Shown one piece after another: positions 22,942 through 34,824 of a DNA stretch of 64,000 nucleotides. How positions within the stretch are numbered: position 1 is the first letter of the stretch; the number at the start of each line of letters is the position of its first letter. Source of the stretch: Vitellaria paradoxa (taxonomy: Eukaryota; Streptophyta; Magnoliopsida; Ericales; Sapotaceae); contig CM034237.1 of NCBI GenBank assembly GCA_019916065.1, positions 20,233,752-20,297,751 on the forward strand, read 5' to 3'. A program made the position numbers and the translations under genes. Below the pieces are notes generated by a model. That model ran no database searches. It saw nothing but the letters and a program-made list of their open reading frames with translations, and was not told the origin of the DNA.

Positions 22942-24113
22942 ACATATGAAGATTGGTTCATTCTTTAATTTAGTTACAAATTTGTCAAATAATGTTGGTT
23001 CCCATTGTTAAAAGAGGGATATTTCATGGGAGAAATAGTTTGAAAAGGTGTTTGAAAAAATTTGTAGTGGTGAAATTATGACTGCATAAGGTTTGAATCA
23101 AGAAGCAACATTGAAAAGAGTTGGAGACGCACGTTAGGGTTCACATTATAATACATTGTTGAGTTTGATTGTATTATTCTCCTCAGTGATTGGTGTGCTC
23201 GAGCTTATAGAAAATGATGGAATATATTCAGATGAAAAGGCTAAAGCAAGTGATGTATTAGATGCCATCCAATCTTTTGAATTTGCATTCAAGTTGCACT
23301 TAATGAAAACTATGTTAGGAATTACAAATGAGTTGTCACAAGCATTACAAAGGAGAAATCAAGATGTTGTAAATGCCATGACTTTTGTTAATGTATCCAA
23401 GCAACGACTACCAAACTTGAGAGATAATGGATTGGTAAATTTGATGGATGAAGTTTTCATTGTTTTATACTAAACATGACATAGTTGTTCCAACCATGGA
23501 AGATTTGTTTATGCTTCAAGGTAGATCATGTCACAATGCTCAAGAAACCATAAATCCTCACCATTATCGGGTTGATTTGATGTACATAATGATACATATG
23601 CAACTTCAAGAGTTAAATAACCATTTTAATGAGGTGAGTACTGAACTGTTGTTATGTATGGCATCTCTTGATCCGAGCAATTCATGCTCTGCTTTTGATA
23701 AGAGAAAGTTCCTTCATTTTACAAAATTTTATCCACTTGATTTTTCCCCATTAGATCTCATAATACTTGATAATCAACTTAAGACCTATGTTATAGATAT
23801 GAGGTGCAACAGTCAATTTTCTTAAGTGATGAGGATAGGTGGACTTGCTCAAAAATTTGTTAAGAAAAGGATATTGTCTATCCATTGGTATATTTGCTAG
23901 TGAAGTTGGCCCTAATCTTACCCGTTACAACAGCATCTGCTAAGAGAGCTTTTCTCTGTAATGGATATGACTTCACTATGTAATCACATGGGGGTTGAGT
24001 GGATGAATGGTTGCTTAGTGATATATATTGAAAAAGACATAATCAAAACCATTGGCAATGAAGCTATTTTGTAGTGTTTTTAGAATATGAAAGAACGAAA
24101 GGGATTGTTGTAG
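21689..24113 (+). pseudogene. hAT transposase, TTF-type zinc finger / DUF4371 family (ZMYM1-like), degenerate
   Basis: The ATG at 21689 opens MERYFKKKGIE, the usual start of this plant family. Recognisable blocks in order: VWFNEHDNWLEYSIAKD and FVHQGFTSWK (TTF zinc finger region, about 21990-22170); ILVDESCDISLKEQMTVVLR (catalytic core, about 22575); TCDGAGN (about 22770); LHLMKTMLGITNELSQALQRR (about 23300); LDPSNSCSAFDK (about 23670); and a C-terminal hAT region with TATSAKRAF-like coding near 23930. Many stops and frameshifts, plus an AAAT microsatellite at 22904-22943, break the frame. It once catalysed its own element's transposition. It belongs to a different hAT clade from the one at 16122-19414. 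Confidence 0.85.
22904..22943. repeat. (AAAT)n microsatellite inside the transposase relic
   Basis: About ten AAAT units interrupt the coding region between the FYIHCFAHQLQL block and the following block. Confidence 0.9.
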
Positions 24114-24248
24114 CTTGTTTTGTTAATTTGAAGGTTATTTTGTGAAAGAAACTTTTGATATCAATGTATAATATTTTTTATTTTATTATATTTTATGTAT
24201 TTGTTTGGAATTTAAAATTTTACTTGTGATTTAGGCCTACATTGATCC

Positions 24249-24269
24249 AAATTCCTGGTTCTGCCACTG
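24249..24269. mobile_element. Right terminus of the TTF-type hAT element
   Basis: AAATTCCTGGTTCTGCCACTG at the 3' end matches, inverted, the CAGTGGCGGA-type terminus typical of this plant hAT family. It sits about 155 bases after the transposase stop. The matching left terminus was not found, so the element is probably 5'-truncated. Confidence 0.65.
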
Positions 24270-25952
24270 TATCCTGTCATTCGTGCAAGGGTGCACATCA
24301 ACTTTTGTTCAGATGTGGGTGCAAATGGCAGATTGTTGCATCTGACTTCAAAAATATCTAATTTCTAGTGCGATTTTGACCCTTAAGGTGATGGATTTGG
24401 CCTTCAGCTAAAGTACAAAAAGTTGTAACCCAAAATGAATTGTTTCCATATTTTAATCGAAATTTCAAGTAAAATGTTATGGCAAAAAAACTAATAGGGT
24501 ATTAAAGTGAACTTTCTAAAAAATTTTGATTCTCTTGTATCTATAACACTTGAATGATATAATTAGACCATGGCATGTTCCTTAAAATGTTGGTACCTTG
24601 GCCTTCACTTTGGATTCTTGAATTAAGCAACACATGTCAAATGTTCGACAAAATGTCCAAACAACTCCTATGCCTTGTTCTTACACTTTTTTCACACCTA
24701 CATGCGTTGCTCATCTCCACTTGCACTTATGATGTCTTAAAGGCCTCGAATGCCATATTTTAGTACCTGAAATAGCATAAGCACCATAAATACAAGTACG
24801 TGAAAATAGTACAATAAAATTGAGCCTCAAACAAAGCTTTTTATGCAACTAGAACATATAAATGATATATAATTATTAAAAATTATGTGCTAATTACACC
24901 CCTTAACCTATACATTGCTAGCCCCTAACAATGTTTGTAGTAAGCATGTAGGGAATAAAGGGAAATGCTCGAAGAGGATCACCAAAAAGAAAAAAGGCTC
25001 GAGAGGGATTATTAAACTACTATAACTAAAAAGCAAAATAAATAAAACAAAACCACTTTAATAGGTACACGACTATGCTTGACTCATATAGCAAACCTTT
25101 TAAGCCCCTAGCTAGGTTTCCCCTAATGGATTAGTGAAGTCTCCTAATAGTTTAAAATAATATTACCCACAAACATCTAGATCGGTCTCATGTAAGGCAC
25201 AATCCATTCAAGCAACTCGTGATTCAATTTTAATAGCAAGCAAGTTATACCACCCAAATTTTACATATATCATCCAAATGCAGATTGAATAAGTTCAAAA
25301 TCAACCACTAAGACTCAAGTGTGTCAAATCTCATTATTCATTCAAATCAATCACCAAGTATATACCAAATCATGCGACCTCGACTTCAAATCTCACTAAG
25401 TTGTCCAGTCTCAAAAGAATGTATTCAAAAAGGGGTTTCTCTCATAATTCGTGCAATAATGTAATAACAAGAGAGTGCAATGAACCCAATCAAAATGTGA
25501 ATGAAAAAACTAAGGCATAATGAGTGGCATAGCTCCATAAACAAATGTCTCAGTGCATTATTAGATGAAAAACACTACTTTAATTAACCACATAAAATAG
25601 ATTATTGCTTCCATAAGTGTCATTTCCTTGGAGTGCATTAGGTCTTTAATTGGTTGCAACCTAGCCTTTGGCAATTGGCTGGACAATGAAACATACGAAT
25701 ATAAAAAGGCATGTCTAAGGTTATTAAAATTTCTTGAATCCAACTAGATCAACAATAATGAATCTAAGCAACATACTTAATTAAACAATCAATCACCACA
25801 AAACTTCTCTCCTACAGCTCTATAATATGCTCTCTCTTGCTTTTAATGTATTTTTATATTGAGTACTGACATATATATAGACTGTGCAAATCTTGACAAA
25901 ATAGAAAATTAAGTCTTCTTTTCCTTATGCATGTAGACTTTTTCATCATTTG
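24270..25952. other. No gene or element recognised
   Basis: AT-rich sequence with only short, featureless open frames. The patch near 24950-25900 has LTR-like composition, but I found no paired ends or priming site. Confidence 0.45.
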
Positions 25953-26385
25953 GGTAGTTATACTTACAACCCTCAACATTTAAAAATTACACTTATTTCT
26001 TTATTTTAAAATGTTATTAACAGTAATCTCCTTTTGTTAAATTAACTATTAAAACTTAACAAAAAAGTTAAAGTAACCAAAATTTTAGGTTATTTTCCTA
26101 TTCTACTCATCTCTCTTTTTATCACATGTTCGTTAGTTTTCTTCATAAAAATCTTCAAAAATTTTTTATTTTTACTTATTTTTGAGGATTTTTGTAAAGA
26201 AAGTTGATGTAGAATGAGAAAGAGAGGGGGAAAAATAAGAAAAATACCTAAAACCTTGGTTATTTTATTATCTTTTTGTTAAGTTTTGACAATTGATTTC
26301 ACAAAAGTTGATTAATGTTACAAATTTTCAAAATAAGGGAGATTAATGTAATTTTTAAATGTTAATGGATGTAAGTATAATTACC
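25953..26385. mobile_element. MITE with long inverted repeats, GGTARTTATACTTAC type
   Basis: The left end, GGTAGTTATACTTACAACCC, and the right end, inverted, GGTAATTATACTTACATCC, continue to match inward through AACATTTAAAAATTACA, giving about 80-base inverted repeats. No ORF. A one-ended relative occurs at 39846-39970. The target duplication is not clear. Confidence 0.75.
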
Positions 26386-26424
26386 TAATTATTAAGGGGA
26401 GGTGGGTCTAATTTACTCTAACAA

Positions 26425-26740
26425 AATTATTTTAGGCATTTGTGTAGTGATTCTATGATGCAATTTTATTCTCCATTGCAAGAACCACCACATTGCATAA
26501 TTTCACAAGCTATTGACGTATGAAATCATTCACCACATTGCATAATCATCTCTACCATGAAATAGCAATATCATTGGAAATTTTTGACAATTGACAACAG
26601 AATATAGCAATGGAGTAGTACTTGATTTAGATCATTTGTAGCAAACCTATATTTATGATTCAATCTTTTGTCATAATGTTGGCCAATGCTCCGGAACTTG
26701 AAATTCAAATTAGGTGAAACTTAATACTAATTATATGTAG
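26425..26740. repeat. Left copy of a direct repeat that recurs at 37680-38010
   Basis: Shared blocks in the same order include GGCRTTTGTGTA, ATTGCAAGAAC, AAGCT(A/G)TTG, GAAATCATTCA, TCATTGGAAATTT, GATCATT, AGCAAAC, TTTTGTCATA and AAATTAGG. Identity looks moderate, so the repeat is old. The two copies lie on either side of the Copia element at 28412-37510. Confidence 0.6.
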
Positions 26741-27167
26741 TATTTAGAGAGATTGCAACAAGGCTTGTAAGATATATCTTGTAATCTCCTCATTAATGTA
26801 ACTTTTCTTTAAATTATTTTGGGAGTACCCTCAATTAGCATCATTTACACCATGGGTACCAAAAAGAAAAATTAAGACCCTTTTATCCTTCACTAATTCA
26901 AATATACATATATTTTTGGATTAAATAATGTCACTGCATATAAGTGACAACATATAAATCACGCAATCTTTATAAGAAAAACATTATACCACGTGAATAC
27001 GTTTATCCAATAAAAAATCAACATCCTATGCATGGCAAGTAATAACTGAAATGCATCATTATAGTTTTATTAAAATGAAAATTAAGCCTAGTTCTCTAAA
27101 TGGTCTGTTTCAACTATTGCTTATTCTCTGCCATTAACTAAAATCAAAGCTTTAGAAAACACCAATC

Positions 27168-27799
27168 TAGGGATGTTAACGGGGTGACTATTGGGAGGGT
27201 ATGGCTTTCTCCTTCCTCGTCCTTATTTAGCAGTACCCTTCCTTGTCTCCATTTTGGGGATGAAAAATTTTCCCATACCCGTTCTTGCTAAGTAATGGAT
27301 TCGTCATCCCTATTTCTGTTTATTCACCAAACATAATAATTTTCTTATTTAATAATAAAAATGGATAAATTAATAAGAAAAAAATACAAAAAATGTATAG
27401 TCCAAACTTAAATAAAAGAAGGTGACATACATATGTGCGAGCTATTTCACTACTTAGCTTTAAATCTTTGATTTACAATCTCAATATTCAAGCTACCAAG
27501 CAAAAAGATGAACCAGCAGGCAGCGGCAAAAAAGTAGAAAAGTTAGGGCTCGAAGTTACCTTTTTCTATATATATATATATATATTATATATTAAATAAA
27601 TATTAACATAAAAATATATAAATTATATTTAAACAGGTATGAGGTAGGTGGAGACTATCATACCCGTCTGCGTACCCATTCAGGGATCACTTCAATCCTT
27701 CATAGCCGTCTTTATCGCCGTTATTAGTATCTTGATACCCTCCCCAAATGGGCTGGTATAGTGGGTAGCTGACAGATATAGGTAATTTTGACATCCCTA
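27168..27799. mobile_element. Non-autonomous hAT element (TAGGGATG ends)
   Basis: The left end, TAGGGATGTTAACGGGG, and the right end, inverted, TAGGGATGTCAAAATT, match the plant hAT terminus also seen at 19414. The flanks CACCAATC and CACCGACA are a degenerate 8-base target duplication at best. A TA microsatellite lies near 27568-27588. There is no transposase sequence. Confidence 0.65.
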
Positions 27800-28411
27800 C
27801 ACCGACAACTACTCCCATCAACATCAACCTACATCCTCTTTCAAAAAAATGATTGACTTACTTACTAATCCTTTAACCCCATAAAATCATTAATGGTTTT
27901 GCATGATAAGCTCACTAAGCCATAAACATGAAAAGGATTCTAAAAATTTTCACTCGGGAGAGAGCCCAACAATTCAGATGAGTGACGAGTAATGGGAAGA
28001 TTGTTAACAATAGATATGAGAATTATCCCACATTAGAAAGTTAAGCGTTAGAAGGTGTTCCATATATGCTATATTATCATCCACTGAAAGGTTTCCCAAG
28101 GTTTCAATCTCCCAACATTTGATATAAATTGATTATGTAAACATATTATACTAACAAAACCTTAGGTTTGGTGCACTTAAAAAATTTAAAACATTCGTTT
28201 GACACCTTTGACCAAGGTTGCATTGAAAATAATAAGGTCTATTTTTGGTCTGCCTTAAAACTAGGATGTACTAAATAAATAAGTCATCACTATCTATTCC
28301 TTCCAAGCCAACCTTAGGTATATATGAGCCAAAACCTAATAGAGAAAGCATGGGATAAGTCACAGAAAATATATAATTAATTTGTTTTATTTACTTATTT
28401 ATTTGTACCAT
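27800..28411. other. No gene or element recognised
   Basis: AT-rich spacer immediately left of the Copia element; no motif that I can support. Confidence 0.45.
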
Positions 28412-29225
28412 TGAATCATTTTTAAAAAGCAATCACACACAATAGGGGTAGTAACACTAGAAATTTAATGAGGAAAACCCTTTCTAGGGAAAAGCCTAAA
28501 AAATAATTCCACTATATAACCAAGTTACAAGACTTTACTCGAACTCTCCACGAATTTTCGCACATCCTTTCAACACTCAAATCTATGATAAACCCAAATC
28601 AAGTGGAAACTTTCTGAATCCTTAAAAAATTAGTAGACTCATCAAAGAGTAAGGAAAAAAAAAAAAAAAAACAAGAGAAAAAATCTCTCTCTTAAAGAAT
28701 CTATAATATGTCCCCATAGTTGTTATGTATATTAAGACTGGGTACATATATATAGAAGTACAAAGATGTTATCCTAAATTGGTTGAATAGGAAACTTCGG
28801 TGTTTGACAATTAAGTGGCTCGAACTCTCACGCTCAAAGTACCATGCCAGTGTGCTTTGCTCAAACCCTTGCGCATCAAGCATCTAGCCTATGGACCTTA
28901 CTGGAATTGAATTCGGGCATCACAATAAGCTTCTCACTGCCTAGCCCTACTTATGGGCTCTAGCGCCTTTGGGGTGCAGCCGTGCGTTCCCTGGGATCTA
29001 CTTGCAACCTCTATTGAAATTGTATAGATGTGTATGGTTGAATCCTGGTTTGCGTAGAATTAATCTTCACTCCTACTTAGACTTGGATTGTAGTTTATCC
29101 TCTTTTGGATACATGCAGATCTTTTGAATCTTTTAATTATGCTTTTCATCTTCAAATTAGGAACATACATATTTGCAATATTTAATTTAAGATTTTGTAT
29201 GAATTTGCCATTATTAAACTTTATA
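28412..29225 (-). repeat. 3' LTR of the Copia element
   Basis: It aligns with 36786-37510 over its length: AAACCCTTT, CAAGTGGAAACTTT, GACTCA(C/T)CAAAGAGTAA, AAAAAATCTCTCTCT, GGTTGAATAGGAAACTT-like, CCTTTGGGGTGCA, ATCTTCACTCCTACTT. It contains about 100 bases near 28485-28595 that are absent from the other copy. Confidence 0.8.
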
Positions 29226-29867
29226 ATCTCCTCCTTAGCAATTTCATAGCAAATATTAATCTTCAACACTTGAACAAATACATCAGAAGACCATATGGCA
29301 AAAAGTTTAAAAAACAAACATCATCTATAGCATAATATCCACCACCACTGCCACTTTAACTACCGCCACCACTAAAAATCATCGCCTCCACCTCCATATC
29401 TACCACCACCAAAACTAGTGCCATCATTATCATCATCATGGTGCAACTTTATCCTCAAAAGTACCAAAATTATCAATCTTCTGGTGTAGAGACTGGAAGT
29501 TTGAGGTGCACTAGTTTGACAAAGCTTTAATGCTCCCTTTAATGGCGTCCATCCTACCACCTAATTTTTCTTGCACAGCTCTGATGCCCGCTACCTCCCC
29601 TTCAAAACGAATCAAAGAGAGTGATATGGTATTCATAGAGAAAGAGCGTGTGCTCTTGCTAGTCTTTGCAAGTTCAGGCTCATCTAAAGTGGAGTCTAAA
29701 GCCTGACTAACAGACTTGTGCGCAATAAGACGAGTGATGGGTGTCGGCTGGTGGGTAAGGCTAGAAGAGGGAAGCTTAATCTAGTTAGCTATAATGATAT
29801 TACTGGCTAGGACACCAAATGGCACTAAACCACTAGTATGTTTTTATTGCTGGGCAGTAAAAATGAG

Positions 29868-30290
29868 TCAAAAGGTGAATAGTGCCAAGTTAAATTTCAA
29901 ACCCATCAACAATGCATACAGAACACAGCTTGTCCTAAAGGTGACACCAGAAAAATTAGAAGTGGGTTCAATGGATATAGACACAAATAAGTTTAACATA
30001 CGATGGTCAGCCTTCAAGTGCTCATGCACATATGTCTCACCCTTATAAGGTGGTGACCCATCAAGAACACTCAGCAAGTTTGTCAATTCATTTTTACAGG
30101 GTGAGGTTCTATCTTGTGTAGGGTAAAACAGTGTAAGCCTCTCAATAAGACTGGGTCTCTCTATCCCTAAAGTGGTTGCAATGATATCAGGGGTGACTAA
30201 AATGGGGGCCCTATTCATGGTGGTGTGAATGATGGAAGTTTTAAAATCAATGTTATGAATATTTGCAAAAAACTCCTAAAACAAGTTTAA
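29868..30290 (-). pseudogene. Extra 3' ORF of the Copia element, plant transposon-protein type
   Basis: The frame from 30218 reads ILVTPDIIATTLGIERP near its start and ends HRMLNLFVSISIEPTS..VTFRTSCVLYALLMGL. That pattern resembles the plant transposon-protein domain often found downstream of pol in Sirevirus-type elements. Coding continues upstream to about 30290 beyond the first Met and is interrupted by a stop there. The function of these ORFs is not established; an envelope-like role has been proposed. The region 30290-31730 up to pol has no coding signal that I can see. Confidence 0.6.
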
Positions 30291-31734
30291 TAGGCATGGA
30301 TGTAGAAATGTCTATGATAGATTCCCATCATAACTGTGAAAACAAGGGACAAAACATAAGAAAATCATCCAAGCTTAGCTTTCTTTCAAATGAAATGGTT
30401 CTTTTTGAAAATAGATTTTTATATTCATTTTGATTTATAAATTGGTTCTAAGAAGATAAAGATAAAGATTAACAATTTCTAGAATTTTTAAACATTTTAT
30501 CAGAACAATAATCCAACGAGATGCAGGTAAATGCAAAAATATACCTAATGTAGCAAACTAACGAAAAAAGATGAAATGAAAAATTACCTAGAGTGCATGC
30601 AAGATGCTAGACATGAAGGGTGAAACCTGGATGGTCGCAGGTTCAAGAAAAGGATGTGTGCGAAAATGAAGACTAAAGGTTGACCCGCATATGTATACTA
30701 GGGGTTGACCCTTGAGCTCCAACACAAAGGGTGTGCTGGCAGCCTAAGCGCGACCTCCTTGTGAGGTACACTAGAATGGCTCGAGGTTTTGACCTCCCAG
30801 TGCACCTTCCCTGCAACCTCTCTAAAAAATTCTTATAGGGCAAATTTTGTGCATAAAAAAATTTAAACATAAAAAGACACAAAAAAATTTATATATGTAT
30901 AAGAAAGTTCGCAAAATATATCAAATAAATCTTACTTCACCTATGTCCAAATATGTAAATCAATCCTCTAATCAATATAAATTTAAATGAACAAAAATTC
31001 ATCTTTTAAATAAAATTTCAAGACTGTATCATAAGGTGAATTAAGTCATAAAATTGAACAAATGCTTGTGCATGTGTGAGGGTATGACTGATCAAGCATA
31101 TTGACAAAGATTTTGCCGTTACATATGTTCTTTCTTTCAAACATATCAAAAAATTAAAAATTAAATTTAAGGCACCAAATGAATTGAGAGCAATTTGTTG
31201 ATTTTATTTTTATTTTAGGATTTTTCTTGAGATTTTATCAATTAATTTTCAACCATCTAAAATTTTCTTTTCTTCATGAACATCTCTTTCACGGACTCGG
31301 GCATCTTTCACACACTTATAGGTAAGTAGTCATTTCTTTTATATCATTTTTTTCCATTAGATGGTTATTTTAATTACTGACATGTCAATAGGATGGTTGC
31401 ACTCTAGTCCATTGGTAGCCTTTCCGAGGCAGGTTACATTATTTCTTTTGAATGCTCATCATTATTTTTTTAAATGCATCAAATATTAATTCAAAATCCA
31501 TAGATAAGAAGATGGAAGACATACACAAAATCAGTCAAATGTTTAACGAAGCACATCAAAATTAAGGCAAAATTATCAAAATACTTATTTTTAATTTAAA
31601 TGGAACTAAAAATTTTTAATCCAATATAATTAATTTGATTAAATGATTAACGCACATATAAGGGAATAGAAGTCATAAAATATCTTTAAAACAAACTATG
31701 AACTCCCATCCCTCTTTTATTTAAAAAAAAAATA

Positions 31735-33456
31735 GATATGTGCACAAATACCTATAGACTTCCTAAGAGATTCGAAGTGAAGGGCATCCAAAGTTTTGGT
31801 AAAAAGATTAGCCAATTGATTTTCAGTGCACAAGTTCTAATGAAATGACATTCTCCTCGACCAGCGCTCTAATAAAATGATATCTAATGTCAATATGTTT
31901 GGCGCGAGAATGCAAGATTGGGTTCAAAGAAATAGTATTGGCACTTATGTTATCACCAAACAAGGTAAAAGTGCCATGATTCAACCTATAGTCAACAAGC
32001 ATTTACTTCATCCATCGGAGTCGGGTGCAACAACTTCCAGTAACTGCGTATTCAGCCTTAGTTGTAGACAATGATGTGGCATTTTATTTCTTGCTATGCC
32101 ATGAGGCTAAATTATTGCTAATATAAAAACATCTATCAGAAATACTATTGCCATTATCTACATTACCCACTTAATCAGCATCAAAGTATCCCGCAAGGTC
32201 AGGATTAGGGCATACATGAACCAAATCCCAAAGTCTAGTGTACCACTGACATATTTCAAAATTCTTTTGATAGCATGCAAGTGTGACTCTACTAGATGTG
32301 AGGTACAACAAACTTCCTATCATGCTCTTATACGTGGTTTGGTCAACACTCTTACCACTAGGGTCACTGTGCAGTTTTGTGTTTATTTTCATATGAGGTC
32401 TAGCATGTTTAGGATTTGAAAGATCAAACTTTTTTGCTAAATCTCTAGTATATTTGGATTAAGAAACAAAAATTCCTTCCTTCTGTTTAACTTGAGGACC
32501 TACAAAATAATTCAACTCACCAATCATGCTCATTTCAAATTGTGTAAATATTAAGTTACCAAAATCATGAGCATATTTATCACATTTAGACTTGTACACA
32601 ATATCATCAATATAAATCTGAGCAATCAAAATATGTTTAGAGTCAGTGCGAATAAATAGTGTCTTCTCTACATTCTCATGTAAAAAACCAGACTCAAGTA
32701 AGAAAGTGGCGAGTCTTTCATACCAAGTACGTGGTACTTGTTTTAAACCATAAAAAGTCATTTTCAATTTATAAACTTGGTTAGAAAAGCGTGGGTCCTC
32801 AAAACTTTTAGGTTGTTCTACATGTGCTTTTTTTTGAAGAATGTCATTCAAAAATGCACTCTTGGCATCCATTTGGTATAATTTAAATTTGAGAAAACAT
32901 GCAATGGCCAAAAGTTACCTAATGAATTCAAGTTGAGCAACAAGTGTAAAGGTCTTATCAAAGTCAACACCCTCCACTTGAGTGTAACACTAAGCAACAA
33001 GCCTAGCCTTGTTGCTAATGACATTACCAAACTCATCACTCGTATTTTTAAATATCAATTTAGTTCTAATAATGTTAGTGTGAGTAGGTCTAGGCACTAA
33101 CTTCCATATATCATTCTTAGCAAATTGATTTAACTCTTCATGCATGGCATTCACCAAGCTATCATCAGTTAAAACTTCTTTAACATTTTTAGGTTCAACT
33201 GAAGAAATATAACACATGAAGTCACCTCATTCCCTATTTGTTTGCATGTTTTCATTCTATCAGCTATCTTTCTAACAACTTGACTTACTAGGTGATTCAA
33301 CTTCACTCTTGAAGGTGGTTGTAATTGAGTGGCAGTCTCTGTTGGGGCATGAGTCTCTTCTTCTCTCAACTCAACATTCTCCACTTCAATTTTCTCACTT
33401 GCTTCAGCTATCTTATCCATAGAACCATCATTTTCTTCAACTATTCCATAGCTCAC
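31735..33456 (-). pseudogene. Copia pol: reverse transcriptase and RNase H, degenerate
   Basis: The RT block (32459-33217) contains QMDAKSAFLN, YGLKQVPRTWYERL and the catalytic IYIDDI (family usually YVDD). The RNase H block (31735-32400) reads SMIGSLLYLT, then FDAD followed by a stop where Trp is expected (32171), later NNLASWHSKK with a stop, TTKAEYA and the closing NQLANLFTKTLD. Frameshifts separate 32848-33039 from its neighbours. The enzyme copied element RNA into DNA in cytoplasmic particles; this copy is dead. Confidence 0.88.
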
Positions 33457-33639
33457 AGGGTGGTTCTAATGTACCGAGATGAAGATACACCCTATTTACT
33501 ATGTAGCGTGCAGTGTGTGCAGCTTCAGCTCAAAACTTCATTGGCAGTTATTTTCTATGCAACATCGAGTGCGCCATCTCTTGTAGAACTCTATTTCTTC
33601 TTTCCACAGCACTATTCTATTAAGGTGTCTTTGGTGTAG

Positions 33640-34500
33640 AAAACTCATGCTTTATTTCATTCTCATCATAAAAATTAGCATATTTCTAGTTTTCACTCCC
33701 TTCTATGGCCAATCCTAATTCTTGTGGTTCATCCGATCACACGTTACTTTTCTTGTTATAGCCTAAAATACAAAGCTTTGAAAACTTCAAAAGTATCAGA
33801 TTTTTCACAAAGAAAATTTACCTAATAAAATCTAGTGAAATCATCTACAGCCATAAAATGTAGTGGCTACCACCAAGACTTTTAGTGTGTATGGTTCCCA
33901 TTAAATCTATGTGAACAAGTATGAGTGGTTGAGAAGTTCTAACTGATTTAACCATTTTATGTGGACTACGAACTTGTTTACCTAGCTGACATAGATTGCA
34001 TACACCATTTTTATGTTTTCCAATTTTGGTAGTCCCTTTATAAGTTCAGATCTGGACAATCTATTTAAATCATTAAAATTCACATGTCCAATTTTTTGAT
34101 GCCACAAATCTGTCTTATCTAGTGTGGTGGTATTACAAATAAACCTTTTAGAATTTTCTACCCCCTAGCAATTATCCATTGTGTGAATACCATGCAAAAC
34201 TTCTTGTCCTTTTTATTAAAAATATTGCATTCAGTTTTTGAAAATTAGACAACATGATTGGCATTACACAACTAACTAATGCTAATTAGGTTTGCCTTAA
34301 GTCCCTCAACATATTAATCATTTTTCAAACATTTAAAAACTGTGGACTTAATCTCACATTTGCTTTTTACTCGTGACGTGCTACCATCACCAAAGGTCAC
34401 CATACTATCTGCATAGGATTCAAGTTTTGAAAACAAATATGCATTATTTCATATGTGGTTTGAACATCTACTATCAAGATACCACATATTTGAGTTTAAA
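33640..34500 (-). pseudogene. Copia protease and integrase region, degenerate
   Basis: The protease active site region reads WYLDSRCSNH (about 34454-34489). The family has Asp-Ser-Gly, so here Gly is replaced by Arg, and a stop follows two codons later. The integrase zinc-binding end, CNLCQLGKQVRSPHK, lies near 33965-34010, followed by VHIDLMGTIHTKSLGGSHY (about 33880-33940), which carries the first catalytic Asp. A stop follows soon after. The rest of the integrase is scrambled. Confidence 0.75.
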
Positions 34501-34824
34501 GCTTTTAGGACAGTTAGTACTACAAAACATTTTAAATTAGATTTACAAACCCAAACAGCCCTAGTTTTTGGAAACGTAGTCTTGAATATTTTTTTTTACG
34601 TCTTTGTTTTTTTATTAAAATTTGATTTCTTTTTCTTTGAAAACTTTTTATAATTTGATTTTGAAAATTTTTAAATTTTTTGGCTTTTGAAACTGATGTG
34701 GATTTTTAAAAGAATTTTTAAAAAATTAGTAAAAGCTTAAAACCTATTTGTCACATAAACTCTGTGGTTTTGATTGTTAGAAAATTTTTTCACATAGTTT
34801 AAAGGGAGACTGTAGAGTTTATAA

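Noticed and set aside
28701..28883. Short minus-strand frame in the left LTR
   Set aside because: It lies within the LTR, has no domain, and is not open in the other LTR.
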